From the NCBI RefSeq assembly GCF_001808555.1, contig NZ_KV793806.1, positions 8,015-49,438 of the forward strand: a DNA stretch of 41,424 nucleotides, written 5' to 3'. The position numbers and the translations under genes were made by a program. The stretch is from Porphyromonas sp. HMSC065F10 (GTDB lineage: Bacteria > Bacteroidota > Bacteroidia > Bacteroidales > Porphyromonadaceae). The notes beneath the pieces were generated by a model. That model saw only the letters and a list, made by a program, of their open reading frames with translations. It did not search any database and was not told the DNA's origin. This document shows, piece by piece, positions 17,204 through 26,619 of this stretch. How positions within the stretch are numbered: position 1 is the first letter of the stretch; every line of letters begins with the position of its first letter.

Positions 17204-19276
17204 ATGAGAGAGAGGATCCGCCTACGACTCTGGATGACTGCCCTCTTGGTGGTCTGTCATCTCCTGCCCGCACACGCCCAGATCGACCCGACCCGGGTGA
17301 TGACCATAGGGCAAAATGCGATCCTCTTCAAGGACTACGTCCTCGCCATCCAGTACTTCAATACTGCCATTCGGGTCGACTCCACCTCTGCACGCCCCTA
17401 CTACTGGCGGGCGGTGGCAAAGTACAGTCTCGGGGATGTCAGGGGTGCTGAGCAGGATGCTTCTGTCAGCATCGGACGCAATCCCTTCCTCTACGACGCC
17501 TTTTCCCTCCGCGCCCTCCCCCGCCACACGCTGGGAGAGGACTCGCTGGCGCTTCAGGACTACAAGGTGGTGCTTGCCGATAATCCCGACAATCGGGGGG
17601 CGCTGCACAATGCTGCGGTCCTCTACACCTCGATGAAGGATACGATCTCAGCCCGTCGCCTTCTGGATCACCTCCACCGATACCATCCCGACTATGCGGA
17701 TGGCTATCTGATTGATGGCGGTCTCCGGCTGCAGCAGGGGGATACCGTTGCAGCGCAGGGGCTTTTTGAGAAAGCGCTTGCTCTCTCTCCTTCGCTGACC
17801 AATGCGCACTTATCTATGGCGGATATTGCCTACAGCAGGCACAAGTATCGGGAGGCGGAGGACTACCTCGACAAGGCGATACGCATCAATGCCAATGAAC
17901 CAATACTCTATACCAATAGAGCGCTCATCCGATATCAGCAGAATAATATGCGCGGAGCGATGGGCGACTACACTATGGCGGTGGAACTGGATCCCAATAA
18001 CCTCATCGCCCGATACAATCGCGCCCTCCTCCGGACGCAGGTGGGGGAGCTCAATGGAGCATTAGACGACTTCAGTAGAGTGGTCATGCTGCAGCCGGAC
18101 AATTACTTTGCGATCTTCAATCGCGCCTTAGTCGCCAATGAGCTCGGCAGCTACACTCTCGCCAAGTCCGACCTGACCAAGATCATCAACCGCTATCCCA
18201 CATTTGTCCCCGCCTTTGCCGAGCGCGCCAGAGCCAATATGGGGCTGGGGCAGACCCTTGAGGCAAAGAAGGACAATTATCTCGCCAGCAAGATGATGTA
18301 CGATCCCGCCACCCGTCGCAAGGCCGAGCAGCAGCAGAAGGAGATGTCGGAGTTGCTGAAAGAGGATGCGGAGAATATGTACGCTGAGGGAGGCGCCCGT
18401 CAGGTCCGAGACGAGCGGGACGACAACATCCGCAAGTTCCGTCTCCTCGTCTACAACAGCCGGGAGAAGGGGTACAATGAGCTCTATGTTGAGGCGGAGG
18501 AGGGCGGCATCCGTGGTCGCGTGCAGGATCGAGAGATGCCGGTGGAGCCGATGCCACTCTTCACCCTCTCCTACTATATGAAGGAGGAGGCTCAGCCCCG
18601 ACTCGGCAAGGAGCGGGACTACTCGGGCGAGCTTCATCTGCCGACGTCTGATCGCAAGATCTATGTGGTCAATGACCTCCCGGTGCTCAATCAGCTGCAG
18701 TTTGACTACCACATGAGCCGCATTGACTCCTTCCCGCAGATGAGGGAGCAGGATCTCTTTGCCCTCGCCATGGATCAGGTGATGGTCAGCGACCATGCGG
18801 CGGCGGTGGCAACACTCGACCGGGTGATCGCTGAGCATCCCGACCAGCCCGATGCCTACCTCCAGCGTGGTGTATCCCGCATCAAGGACTTCATCAATAG
18901 GGAGACCGTCCGCCACACCCAGATCGACCTCGGCGTCGATGTCTCCAAGGCGGATCTCTCCAAGGATTACCTCCTCAAGAAAGCGACCTACACCTCCTCC
19001 ATGGAGGACTTCCGTAAGGTCCTTGACCTCGTCCCCGGTTACCTCCCGGCGCTCTACAACCTCGCCTATGCTCATTATGGTCTCGGGCAGTACCACGAGG
19101 CGATCTCCGCCCTCAGCGATCTGATCATCACGGATCCCTCATTTGGTGATGCCTTCTTTGCCCGCGGACTTGCCTACTACGCCACAGGGGATAAGGAGAA
19201 GGGGGATCGGGACATGAGCCGCGCCGGCGCACTCGGTGTCTTCGGCTCCTACAACATCATCAAGCGCATGCAGTAA
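17204..19276 (+). CDS. Exported tetratricopeptide-repeat protein
   Basis: A 690-residue protein with a signal peptide ([21 protein letters not shown]) followed by many TPR units. Clear examples are [48 protein letters not shown] and [18 protein letters not shown] in the N-terminal half, and [21 protein letters not shown] and [18 protein letters not shown] near the C-terminus. A non-TPR middle section (about residues 365-505) contains charged linker sequence. It most likely acts as a periplasmic protein-protein scaffold; no enzymatic motif is visible. TPR genes at this position next to def are common in the phylum. Its stop overlaps the cmk start (TAATG). Confidence 0.85.
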   Translation: MRERIRLRLWMTALLVVCHLLPAHAQIDPTRVMTIGQNAILFKDYVLAIQYFNTAIRVDSTSARPYYWRAVAKYSLGDVRGAEQDASVSIGRNPFLYDAFSLRALPRHTLGEDSLALQDYKVVLADNPDNRGALHNAAVLYTSMKDTISARRLLDHLHRYHPDYADGYLIDGGLRLQQGDTVAAQGLFEKALALSPSLTNAHLSMADIAYSRHKYREAEDYLDKAIRINANEPILYTNRALIRYQQNNMRGAMGDYTMAVELDPNNLIARYNRALLRTQVGELNGALDDFSRVVMLQPDNYFAIFNRALVANELGSYTLAKSDLTKIINRYPTFVPAFAERARANMGLGQTLEAKKDNYLASKMMYDPATRRKAEQQQKEMSELLKEDAENMYAEGGARQVRDERDDNIRKFRLLVYNSREKGYNELYVEAEEGGIRGRVQDREMPVEPMPLFTLSYYMKEEAQPRLGKERDYSGELHLPTSDRKIYVVNDLPVLNQLQFDYHMSRIDSFPQMREQDLFALAMDQVMVSDHAAAVATLDRVIAEHPDQPDAYLQRGVSRIKDFINRETVRHTQIDLGVDVSKADLSKDYLLKKATYTSSMEDFRKVLDLVPGYLPALYNLAYAHYGLGQYHEAISALSDLIITDPSFGDAFFARGLAYYATGDKEKGDRDMSRAGALGVFGSYNIIKRMQ

Positions 19277-19962
19277 TGACAGACAGCAAGAAGATCAATA
19301 TTGCCCTCGACGGCTACTCCTCCTGCGGCAAGAGCACCATCGCCAAGCGTCTCGCCCGCGCCCTCGGCTACACTTACGTCGATACCGGTGCTATGTATAG
19401 GGGCGTCACCCTCTTTGCCCTCCGCGAGGGACTCTTCAGTGGGGAGGAGCCGATGGTCGAGGAGATCATCCGCCGTCTCCCTGAGGTCGAGATGCGCTTC
19501 GCCATCTACCCCGATGGCCAGCACCTCCTTCTCAATGGCGAGGATGTCGAGCGGGAGATCCGAGGTATGGAGGTCTCTGAGCATGTCAGCCCGATCGCTA
19601 CTATACCGGAGGTCCGCGCTGCGCTTACGAGACAGCAGCAGGCTATGGCGAGGGAGAAAGGAGTCGTAATGGACGGACGGGATGTAGGCACCACCATTCT
19701 CCCCGATGCGGAGCTTAAGATCTTTGTCACCGCCCGCCCCGAAGTCCGGGCACGCAGGCGCTTTGACGAACTGACGGCTAAGGGCGAAGTGGTCACCTAC
19801 GACTCCGTGCTCGCCAATGTCCGTGAGCGGGATCGCATCGACTCCGGTCGCGCTGTCAGTCCCCTCAGGCAGGCTGAGGACGCCCTTGTCCTTGACAACT
19901 CTGACATGACCCTCGACCAGCAACAGGCCTGGGTCGAGGAGCGGGTGAGGGAGCGCCTATGA
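19276..19962 (+). CDS. cmk: Cytidylate kinase
   Basis: Phosphorylates CMP and dCMP with ATP. The P-loop reads [16 protein letters not shown] (about residues 12-27) and is followed by [16 protein letters not shown], the nucleotide-monophosphate binding block of cytidylate kinases. [21 protein letters not shown] (near residues 133-153) and [19 protein letters not shown] are also conserved. The length of 228 residues fits. It overlaps the TPR gene by one base and ispH by four bases (ATGA). Confidence 0.97.
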   Translation: MTDSKKINIALDGYSSCGKSTIAKRLARALGYTYVDTGAMYRGVTLFALREGLFSGEEPMVEEIIRRLPEVEMRFAIYPDGQHLLLNGEDVEREIRGMEVSEHVSPIATIPEVRAALTRQQQAMAREKGVVMDGRDVGTTILPDAELKIFVTARPEVRARRRFDELTAKGEVVTYDSVLANVRERDRIDSGRAVSPLRQAEDALVLDNSDMTLDQQQAWVEERVRERL

Positions 19963-20828
19963 TCGACATTGAGATCAATAGCAAGTCCGGCTTCTGCTTC
20001 GGTGTCGTCACTGCGATTGAGAAGGCAGAGACCGAGCTCGAGGGGGGGCACTCGCTCTACTCCCTCGGTGACATTGTCCACAATAGTCAGGAGGTATCAC
20101 GTCTCTCCGAGAAGGGACTCCGCCCGATCCGCCACGAGGATCTCAGCCGCCTGAGAGATAAGCGGGTACTCTTTCGGGCACACGGCGAACCGCCCGAGGT
20201 TTATGCTGAGGCGCGCGCTCGCGGACTGGAGATCATCGATGCCACCTGCCCGGTCGTCCTCTCCCTCCAGCGCAAGATCCGCAAGACCTATGAGAAAACC
20301 TCCCGCGAGGGAGGGCAGATCGTTATCTTCGGCAAGCTGGGGCATGCCGAGGTGAATGGACTCGTCGGTCAGACAGAGGGGCATGCGATCGTCGTCCAGT
20401 CGATCAGCGACGTGGAGGAGAAGGTCGACCTTGGATGTCCGGTCTATCTCTTCAGCCAGACCACTATGGACGGCAAGGCTTACCGGGAGCTCATCAGCTA
20501 TATCAGCGACCACCTCGTCACCGGGGTATACTTCGAGAGCCACGACACCATCTGCCGTCAGGTCGCCAATCGGATGAAGGATCTCATCGACTTTGCCAAG
20601 AGTAAGGACGTTATCTACTTCATCGCCGGGCAGAATAGCAGCAACGGCAAGGTACTCTACCACGCCGCACTGCAGGCCAACCCCCACACCTACTTTATCT
20701 CTGACCCCTCCGAGATCACCGTCCCTCTCCCTCCTGAGGTCCGGATGGTGGGCATCACCGGCGCCACCTCCACCCCTATGTGGCAGATGGAGCAGGTCCG
20801 CGATCGTCTCCGCGAGCTCAATCCCTGA
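19959..20828 (+). CDS. ispH: 4-hydroxy-3-methylbut-2-enyl diphosphate reductase IspH
   Basis: Last step of the MEP isoprenoid pathway, an iron-sulfur enzyme. The three cluster cysteines are visible in [15 protein letters not shown] (Cys12), [11 protein letters not shown] (near residue 95) and [10 protein letters not shown] (near residue 195). The conserved HGEPPEV and TGATSTP segments are present. At 289 residues it is a stand-alone IspH rather than the longer fusion with ribosomal protein S1 found in some clostridia. Its product feeds undecaprenyl and quinone synthesis. It closes the def-TPR-cmk-ispH run. Confidence 0.97.
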   Translation: MIDIEINSKSGFCFGVVTAIEKAETELEGGHSLYSLGDIVHNSQEVSRLSEKGLRPIRHEDLSRLRDKRVLFRAHGEPPEVYAEARARGLEIIDATCPVVLSLQRKIRKTYEKTSREGGQIVIFGKLGHAEVNGLVGQTEGHAIVVQSISDVEEKVDLGCPVYLFSQTTMDGKAYRELISYISDHLVTGVYFESHDTICRQVANRMKDLIDFAKSKDVIYFIAGQNSSNGKVLYHAALQANPHTYFISDPSEITVPLPPEVRMVGITGATSTPMWQMEQVRDRLRELNP

Positions 20829-20843
20829 CCACTGTGGGCCCCC

Positions 20844-20862
20844 GGGAGCCCTCCGGCTTCCC
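20844..20862 (+). terminator. Possible terminator after ispH
   Basis: GGGAGCC at 20844-20850 pairs with GGCTTCCC at 20855-20862 (one bulged T, 4-base loop). A pyrimidine-rich but not pure T stretch follows. Overlapping GC-rich pairings (GGGC at 20836 with GCCC at 20848) are also possible. It sits 15 bases after the ispH stop, before the thrS promoter. The call is weak because a real T-run is missing. Confidence 0.35.
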
Positions 20863-20943
20863 ATCCTCTTTCGTCTTCGTCCTCATGCCCGGTCACGTCG
20901 GGGTCTGATTTTGTGGGTCGGGTCAGAATACGGCAAAAGTTTG

Positions 20944-20951
20944 TACCTTTG
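20944..20951 (+). promoter_or_regulatory. Promoter -7 element for thrS operon
   Basis: TACCTTTG is the most common form of the Bacteroidetes -7 box. It lies 48 bases before the thrS start codon, after a 115-base gap from ispH. No TTTG is found at the ideal -33 spacing; the nearest upstream is at 20910-20913, about 30 bases away. Confidence 0.6.
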
Positions 20952-20998
20952 TCTATTATAGATAGTAAACAGAGAAAGTAGATCAATCAATATAGATC

Positions 20999-23005
20999 AT
21001 GGCAAATATCACAATTACATTTCCGAACGGGTCTCAGAAAGAGGCTCCTAAGGGGGTAACCAGCCAAGAGCTGGCGGCAGAGATCAGCCCTCAGCTGGCT
21101 AAGAAGATCTTGGTGGCAAGGGTGAATGGCAAGCTATGGGATGTAATGCGTCCCATAGAGGAGGATGCACGTGTGCAGTTCTTCACCTGGGATGATGACG
21201 AGGGGAAGCATGCCTTCTGGCACACCTCGGCACACCTGACTGCCGAGGCGCTGCAGGAACTTTACCCTGGGGTGAAATTTGCCATAGGTCCCGCTGTTGA
21301 TGACGGCTACTACTACGATATCGACATGACGGATACAGGCACCACTCTGACTGAGAGTGACCTGCCTAAGCTGGAGAAGCGTATCATGGAGCTTGCCAAG
21401 GAGGATCAGCGGCTGGTCCGTCAGGAGATCTCCAAGGAAGACGCTCTCCATCACTGGACTGAGGAGGATAAGGATCCGTATAAGGTGGAGCTTATCCAGG
21501 ACCTTGAGGATGGGACGATAAGTACCTACACCTGTGGCAACTTCGTTGACCTATGCCGTGGACCGCATATCCCAAGCACCGGTCTGATCAAGGCGGTCAA
21601 GCTGACCAAGCTCGCAGGAGCTTACTGGCGTGGGGATGAAAATCGTCAGATGCTTACCCGCGTGTACGGCATCACCTTCCCCAAGGCTAAGATGCTCGAT
21701 GAGTACCTCCAGATGGTGGAGGAGGCGAAGCTCCGTGACCATCGTAAGATCGGTAAGGAGCTTGAGCTCTTTACCTTCTCGAGCGAGGTGGGTCCCGGTC
21801 TGCCCCTCTGGCTTCCGAGAGGCACGCAACTTCGGCTGACCCTGCAGCGCTTCTTGGAGCGTGTCCAGGAGACCTATGGCTACCAGCAGGTGATGACGCC
21901 CCATATCGGTAGCAAGCAACTCTATGTCACCTCCGGCCACTGGGCAAAGTATGGGAAGGACTCCTTCCGCCCCATCACGACCCCGCAGGAGGGCGAGGAG
22001 TACATGCTCAAGCCGATGAATTGCCCCCACCACTGTATAGTCTTCCGGAGCAAGCCGCGCTCCTATAGGGATCTGCCGGTGCGCATTGCGGAGTTTGGTA
22101 CGGTGTACCGCTACGAGCAGAGTGGAGAGCTCCACGGGCTGACCCGTGTGAGAGGCTTTACGCAGGATGATGCGCATATCTTCTGCCGCCCTGATCAGAT
22201 CAAGGAGGAGTTTGAGCGCGTGATGGACATCATCTATATTGTCTTCAAGACGCTTGAGTTTAAGTCCTTTGAGGCACAGATCTCCCTGCGCGACCCCAAT
22301 AATAAGGAGAAATACATCGGGTCGGATGAGAATTGGGAGAAGGCAGAGAATGCCATTATCGAGGTCTGCAAGGATCGAGGTGTTAAGGCCAAGGTAGTCG
22401 AGGGGGAGGCTGCCTTCTACGGTCCGAAGCTCGACTTTATGGTCAAGGACGCTATCGGCCGCAAGTGGCAGCTCGGTACCATCCAGGTGGACTACAATCT
22501 GCCGGAGCGCTTCCAGCTCGAGTACACCGGGGAGGACGGGCAGATGCACCGTCCGGTGATGCTCCACCGTGCACCTTTTGGTTCGATTGAGCGCTTTGTC
22601 GCCGTCCTCTGCGAGAATACGGCGGGCAAGTTCCCCCTCTGGCTCTGCCCTGACCAGGTGGCAGTCCTGCCGGTCTCAGAGAAGTATCTTGACTACGCCT
22701 ATAAGGTGGAGGATGAGCTGAAGGAGAAGGGTATCCGTGTCAAGGTCGATGATCGAGACGAGAAGCTCGGTAAGAAGATCCGCGAGACAGAGCTGATGCG
22801 CATCCCCTACCTCTTGATCGTAGGCGAGAAGGAGGAGGCAGAGGGTACTGTTTCTATTCGCAAACAGGGTGAAGGCGAGCAGGGTACAGAAAAAATTAGT
22901 ACCTTTGCCGACGCTGTGGCTCAGGAAATCTACAAGCAGACCCATCAGTGGGAGCAAACTGATGAGGCTCAGAAGGCCTTTGCTCACCAGCACGATAAGG
23001 AATAA
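20999..23005 (+). CDS. thrS: Threonyl-tRNA synthetase
   Basis: Charges tRNA-Thr. The 668-residue protein shows an N-terminal TGS domain ([21 protein letters not shown]). An editing domain follows, with [24 protein letters not shown] (the HxxxH pattern) and the downstream [20 protein letters not shown]. The class II catalytic core contains [14 protein letters not shown] and [42 protein letters not shown]-terminal anticodon-binding domain follows. It heads the classic thrS-infC-rpmI-rplT translation operon. Confidence 0.98.
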   Translation: MANITITFPNGSQKEAPKGVTSQELAAEISPQLAKKILVARVNGKLWDVMRPIEEDARVQFFTWDDDEGKHAFWHTSAHLTAEALQELYPGVKFAIGPAVDDGYYYDIDMTDTGTTLTESDLPKLEKRIMELAKEDQRLVRQEISKEDALHHWTEEDKDPYKVELIQDLEDGTISTYTCGNFVDLCRGPHIPSTGLIKAVKLTKLAGAYWRGDENRQMLTRVYGITFPKAKMLDEYLQMVEEAKLRDHRKIGKELELFTFSSEVGPGLPLWLPRGTQLRLTLQRFLERVQETYGYQQVMTPHIGSKQLYVTSGHWAKYGKDSFRPITTPQEGEEYMLKPMNCPHHCIVFRSKPRSYRDLPVRIAEFGTVYRYEQSGELHGLTRVRGFTQDDAHIFCRPDQIKEEFERVMDIIYIVFKTLEFKSFEAQISLRDPNNKEKYIGSDENWEKAENAIIEVCKDRGVKAKVVEGEAAFYGPKLDFMVKDAIGRKWQLGTIQVDYNLPERFQLEYTGEDGQMHRPVMLHRAPFGSIERFVAVLCENTAGKFPLWLCPDQVAVLPVSEKYLDYAYKVEDELKEKGIRVKVDDRDEKLGKKIRETELMRIPYLLIVGEKEEAEGTVSIRKQGEGEQGTEKISTFADAVAQEIYKQTHQWEQTDEAQKAFAHQHDKE

Positions 23006-23117
23006 TAGACTGATAACTACCGGTTTGGTCGACTTTCGTGCCTGTCCCGCCAGGGAAGGTAGGAAGTGGAGGCTGCCGACACGTAACTTATATTTTTAGA
23101 CCTCAAGAAGAGACTTA

Positions 23118-23759
23118 ATGTCCGCAAGAAGACAGCCAAATAGTCGCGGCAGTCGCGACGATGAAAACTCCAATCGTATCAATGAGCAGATCCGTGCTCG
23201 TGAGGTGCGTGTCGTAGGGGACAACGTGGAGCAAGGGATCTACACCATCCAGGAGGCTCGCCGTATGGCGCAGCAGCAGGAGCTTGATCTCGTGGAGATT
23301 TCGCCCAATGCAGATCCGCCTGTCTGTAAGATCTTGGACTACCAAAAGTTTCTTTACCAGCAGAAGAAGAAGGCTAAGGAGCAGAAAGCCAATCAGGTCA
23401 AGACAACGCTCAAGGAGATCCGCTTCGGACCTCAGACAGACGACCATGACTACAGCTTCAAGCTCCGCCATGCCATCAGCTTCCTGCAGGAGGGCAGCAA
23501 GGTACGTGCTTATGTCTTCTTCCGCGGTCGGTCCATCGTCTTTAAGGACCAGGGCAAGCTCCTCCTCCTTCGTTTTGCCAACGATCTCGAGGACTATGCT
23601 CGGGTGGATCAGCTCCCTAAGCTTGAGGGAAAGCGCATGAGTATGCTCTTTTCACCCAAGAAGGGGGTCGCCAAGAAGAAGAGTGACGATAGTAGCAGTA
23701 GCAATCAACATCACACCTCTGACGAAAGCTCCGATAGTGAGCCGGATGAGGAGGCGTAA
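23118..23759 (+). CDS. infC: Translation initiation factor IF-3
   Basis: Binds the 30S subunit and checks the start codon and initiator tRNA. The N-domain begins [22 protein letters not shown], and the linker carries [34 protein letters not shown]. The C-domain follows with [39 protein letters not shown]. About 35 residues follow the family's normal end, first Lys-rich (KKGVAKKK) and then Ser/Asp/Glu-rich. The start is an ordinary ATG rather than the AUU used for autoregulation in E. coli. The 112-base gap after thrS has no gene, and I see only weak pairing in it. Confidence 0.97.
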   Translation: MSARRQPNSRGSRDDENSNRINEQIRAREVRVVGDNVEQGIYTIQEARRMAQQQELDLVEISPNADPPVCKILDYQKFLYQQKKKAKEQKANQVKTTLKEIRFGPQTDDHDYSFKLRHAISFLQEGSKVRAYVFFRGRSIVFKDQGKLLLLRFANDLEDYARVDQLPKLEGKRMSMLFSPKKGVAKKKSDDSSSSNQHHTSDESSDSEPDEEA

Positions 23760-23765
23760 CAACGT

Positions 23766-23783
23766 CCACGGCGTGAGCCGCGG
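23766..23783 (+). promoter_or_regulatory. Hairpin between infC and rpmI
   Basis: CGGC (23769-23772) and GCCG (23777-23780) close a GTGA tetraloop of the GNRA type. The stem extends past one A-C mismatch by a CC/GG pair. It sits 7 bases after the infC stop and 38 before rpmI. There is no T-run, so it looks more like an RNA processing, stability or ribosomal-protein control element than a terminator. Confidence 0.4.
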
Positions 23784-23820
23784 CAAACACTAATTTATAC
23801 AATATATAATCCATCAAGTC

Positions 23821-24018
23821 ATGCCTAAGGTTAAGACTAATTGCGGTGCTAAGAAGAGATTTTCTCTCACCGGATCAGGAAAAATCAAGCGTAAGCATGC
23901 TTACAAGAGCCACCTCCTGGCATGTAAGTCCAAGAGGCAAAAGCGTGATCTCACCAAAACCGGACTGGTACACGAGTCCAATGAGCGTGGGGTCAAGAAA
24001 CTGCTGGGACTTGCATAA
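23821..24018 (+). CDS. rpmI: 50S ribosomal protein L35
   Basis: The 65-residue basic protein begins PKVKTNCGAKKRFSLTGSGKIKRKHAYKSHLL, which is the L35 family pattern, and ends with the usual KKLLGLA-like tail. It is a late-assembling component of the large subunit. It sits between infC and rplT, as in most bacteria, with a 61-base upstream gap that carries a hairpin. Confidence 0.97.
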   Translation: MPKVKTNCGAKKRFSLTGSGKIKRKHAYKSHLLACKSKRQKRDLTKTGLVHESNERGVKKLLGLA

Positions 24019-24056
24019 GTAAGCGGTCGACTACGTAAGATTTTAGTAACAGGATG

Positions 24057-24096
24057 ATGAGCAGAGAAGTGCGGGGAGTAATGATCCGCCGCTCAT
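24057..24096 (+). promoter_or_regulatory. Hairpin in rplT leader
   Basis: ATGAGC (24057-24062) pairs with GCTCAT (24091-24096), and inside it GCGG (24071-24074) pairs with CCGC (24086-24089). The structure ends 21 bases before the rplT ATG and occupies much of the 99-base gap after rpmI. By analogy with L20 feedback control in other bacteria it could be a ribosomal-protein binding leader, but this is only inference. Confidence 0.35.
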
Positions 24097-24117
24097 GTCC
24101 ACAGAAATTTTAGAATC

Positions 24118-24465
24118 ATGTCAAGATCAGTCAATCATGCCGCCTCTAAGGCGCGGCGCAAGAGAATCCTCAAGCAGACCCGTGGCTACTATGGTGCACG
24201 TAGGAATGTCTGGACGGTAGCTAAGAATACTTGGGAGAAGGGACTTACCTACGCTTACCGCGATCGTAAGGTCAAGAAGCGCACTTTCCGTGCCCTCTGG
24301 ATCCAGCGTATCAATGCGGCTGCACGTCAGGAGGGACTCTCCTACTCAAAGCTCATGGGGATGCTCCACGACAAGGGTATCGAGATCAATCGTAAGGTCC
24401 TTGCTGACCTCGCGATGAATCACCAGGAGGCGTTTAAGGCGATCGTAGACAAGGCTAAGGCCTGA
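24118..24465 (+). CDS. rplT: 50S ribosomal protein L20
   Basis: A 115-residue basic protein needed early in large-subunit assembly. It has the family pattern [29 protein letters not shown] at the N-terminus, then [20 protein letters not shown] in the globular domain, and ends [18 protein letters not shown]. It is the last gene of the thrS operon and is followed by a clear terminator. In other bacteria L20 represses its own operon. Confidence 0.98.
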   Translation: MSRSVNHAASKARRKRILKQTRGYYGARRNVWTVAKNTWEKGLTYAYRDRKVKKRTFRALWIQRINAAARQEGLSYSKLMGMLHDKGIEINRKVLADLAMNHQEAFKAIVDKAKA

Positions 24466-24492
24466 TACTTCGGTCCACAATAAGACTCATCT

Positions 24493-24532
24493 AAGAGCAG
24501 CATCGTAGTCTCTACGGTGTTGCTCTTTTTTT
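24493..24532 (+). terminator. Rho-independent terminator after rplT
   Basis: AGAGCA and TCGTAG on the left arm pair with CTACGG and TGCTCT on the right (internal G-T pairs or small mismatches between them), with a 3-base TCT loop. The right arm runs directly into seven T residues. It lies 28 bases after the rplT stop. Confidence 0.85.
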
Positions 24533-24554
24533 ATCCCTATCGGCTCTGTGGTGC

Positions 24555-24606
24555 GCCATTTCTCTGTGTAGGGGGTCCCTTGTAGGTAGAAATGGTGGCT
24601 CTTTTT
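24555..24606 (+). terminator. Second hairpin with T-run before pdxJ
   Basis: CCATTTCT (24556-24563) pairs perfectly with AGAAATGG (24588-24595), with a GC-rich loop, followed within seven bases by TTTTT (24602-24606). It may be a back-up terminator for the rplT operon, or a fold in a short transcript. No gene is visible in 24533-24684. Confidence 0.4.
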
Positions 24607-24649
24607 GTCACAGCTCGCTTTAGGGAAAGGTCTTGACTTGGAAAAGTGT

Positions 24650-24657
24650 TACCTTTG
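24650..24657 (+). promoter_or_regulatory. Promoter -7 element for pdxJ
   Basis: TACCTTTG matches the Bacteroidetes -7 box exactly and lies 28 bases before the pdxJ ATG. A TTG at 24633-24635 is 14 bases upstream, closer than the usual -33 spacing. Confidence 0.6.
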
Positions 24658-24684
24658 TGTCTATCATAATCATATAGTGTAGTT

Positions 24685-25401
24685 ATGACTCTATTTAGTG
24701 TCAATATCAATAAAGTAGCCACGCTCAGGAATGCCCGGGGGGAGAATCGTCCGGACATTATCCGGGTGGCTAAGGACCTCCAGCGGATGGGGGCGCAGGG
24801 GATCACCGTCCATCCCAGACCCGATGAGCGTCATATTAAGTATGCTGATGTCCCGGCGCTGAGGCAGGTGGTCGATACGGAGTACAATATCGAGGGCTAT
24901 CCCTCTGAGGACTTCCTGTCCTTAGTCACGCAGGTGGGTCCTGATCAGGTCACCCTGGTGCCTGATGCACCTGATGCACTGACGAGCAGTGCAGGGTGGA
25001 ACGTGGAGGCGCACTATGACCAGCTGGAGAAGATCATCGACCGACTTCACCGGGCCGGCATCCGCGCCTCTATCTTTGTGGACACTGACTTGGAGAATCT
25101 CGTCGCTGCTCGGAGTGTAGGGGCTGATCGAGTGGAGATGTATACGAAGCCCTATGCTGACCTGTATCCGACGCACCCTGAGGAGGCTGTCCGACCTTTT
25201 GTGGCCTGTGCCAAGCGTGCTAAGGAGCTGGGGCTCGGAGTCAATGCCGGTCACGACCTTAGCCTCGACAATCTGGCACTCCTCCACAGGCATATCCCGG
25301 AGCTGGATGAGGTCTCTATCGGCCATGCCGTGATCTGCGAAGCCCTGTATGAGGGATTTGAGACCGTGGTCCGCAAGTATCTCGAGATCCTCAGTAAGTG
25401 A
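24685..25401 (+). CDS. pdxJ: Pyridoxine 5'-phosphate synthase PdxJ
   Basis: Condenses 1-deoxyxylulose 5-phosphate with 3-amino-2-oxopropyl phosphate in the DXP-dependent vitamin B6 pathway. The 238-residue TIM barrel starts with SVNINKVATLRNARGENRPD, a family signature. ITVHPRPDERHIKYADV holds active-site residues, and the phosphate-binding end shows LGLGVNAGHDLSLDNL followed by EVSIGHAVICEALYEGFE. It has its own promoter. In Bacteroidetes it is often followed by exbB/exbD/tonB, as here. Confidence 0.96.
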   Translation: MTLFSVNINKVATLRNARGENRPDIIRVAKDLQRMGAQGITVHPRPDERHIKYADVPALRQVVDTEYNIEGYPSEDFLSLVTQVGPDQVTLVPDAPDALTSSAGWNVEAHYDQLEKIIDRLHRAGIRASIFVDTDLENLVAARSVGADRVEMYTKPYADLYPTHPEEAVRPFVACAKRAKELGLGVNAGHDLSLDNLALLHRHIPELDEVSIGHAVICEALYEGFETVVRKYLEILSK

Positions 25402-25459
25402 GATCATTAGGTGGGGGAGGATGTAGTATAGCACAATAATTTTATCAGAATATCATCAG

Positions 25460-26185
25460 ATGAATTTCCTTCAAATCGCGGCAGATACTCTGCCTCAGCT
25501 CTCTCAGGTGGCAGGCTCCGCCGTCACCGATACAGAGACGATGAATCTATGGGACTTGGCTGTCAAGGGAGGCTGGATCATGATCGTCCTCCTGCTCCTC
25601 TCGATCATCGCCTGCTACATCTTTGTGGAGCGGGTCCTCTTTTACAACAAAGCCGGCAAGAGCAATCCCTCCTTCATCGAAAAGACTCGGGACTATATCC
25701 GTGAGGGCAAGCTGGAGTCTGCCAAGGATCTCTGCGAGGCTGAGCATACCCCGGGCGCGAGGATGATCTCCAAGGGAATTGATCGCTTGGGACGTCCGAC
25801 AGAGGAGATCATGGCAGCGATAGAGAATGTGGGCAACCTCGAGGTGCAGCGCTTGGAGAAGTCACTTCCTCTCCTCGCTACCGTCGCCGCCGGAGCGCCG
25901 ATGATCGGCTTCCTCGGTACGGTGACCGGTATGATCCGTGCCTTCTACAATATGGCACAGGCGGGAGCCAATGTCGATGTCTCACTGCTCTCCTCCGGTA
26001 TCTATGAGGCGCTGGTGACGACAGTCGGTGGTCTGATCGTCGGTATCCTCGCCCTCTTTGCCTACAATTACCTCACGACTCGGGTGGATAAGATTGTCTC
26101 AAAGTCTGAGTCGGAGGCTCTGGACTTTATGGATCTGCTCAATGAGCCTACCGTCACGTCTGCACGAAAGGGAGGGATACACTGA
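25460..26185 (+). CDS. exbB: MotA/TolQ/ExbB proton channel family protein
   Basis: Inner-membrane proton channel subunit that energises TonB. The 241-residue protein has a first membrane helix at about residues 34-56 (GGWIMIVLLLLSIIACYIFVERVLFY). A cytoplasmic domain follows, then two helices in LLATVAAGAPMIGFLGTVTGMIRAFYNM and GIYEALVTTVGGLIVGILALFAYNYL, which form the conserved ExbB/TolQ block. The stop overlaps the exbD start by one base (TGATG). Confidence 0.93.
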   Translation: MNFLQIAADTLPQLSQVAGSAVTDTETMNLWDLAVKGGWIMIVLLLLSIIACYIFVERVLFYNKAGKSNPSFIEKTRDYIREGKLESAKDLCEAEHTPGARMISKGIDRLGRPTEEIMAAIENVGNLEVQRLEKSLPLLATVAAGAPMIGFLGTVTGMIRAFYNMAQAGANVDVSLLSSGIYEALVTTVGGLIVGILALFAYNYLTTRVDKIVSKSESEALDFMDLLNEPTVTSARKGGIH

Positions 26186-26598
26186 TGAAGCTGAAGCGTA
26201 GATCTAAGGCTATAGGAGACTTTAGTATGGCATCGATGACCGATGTCATCTTCCTGCTCCTGATCTTCTTCATGGTCTCGAGTACTCTCGTGGTGCCGAG
26301 TGCCCTGAGGGTCCTGCTACCTAAGAGTTCTCAGCAGACCAATGCCCGCCCCGTCACTCGTGTTACTGTCACCCCGGAGGGGGAGTACTTCGTTGGTGTC
26401 GGTAATGGAGCGGATCGGCAGGTGACCTTTGAGGAAATTGCCCCCTTTCTGCAGGAGACTCTGGATCAGAATCCTGATATGTTCGTCGCCCTCTATGCAG
26501 ATGAGGGTGTGCCGTACGGTGAGGTGGTGAAGGTGCTGAATATTGCGGTGGAGAATCGCTATCAGATGGTCCTCGCCACTCGCCCGCTCAAGGAGTAA
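26185..26598 (+). CDS. exbD: ExbD/TolR family biopolymer transport protein
   Basis: Partner of ExbB, with one membrane helix and a periplasmic domain. The 137-residue product begins with basic residues and then SMASMTDVIFLLLIFFMVSSTL, where the Asp of MTDVIF is the conserved proton-carrying residue. The remainder is a periplasmic domain ending EVVKVLNIAVENRYQMVLATRP. Only one exbD is present, whereas two in a row are common in related genomes (from memory). Confidence 0.92.
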   Translation: MKLKRRSKAIGDFSMASMTDVIFLLLIFFMVSSTLVVPSALRVLLPKSSQQTNARPVTRVTVTPEGEYFVGVGNGADRQVTFEEIAPFLQETLDQNPDMFVALYADEGVPYGEVVKVLNIAVENRYQMVLATRPLKE

Positions 26599-26619
26599 TC
26601 ATGGCTCAAGCAAAGTATA

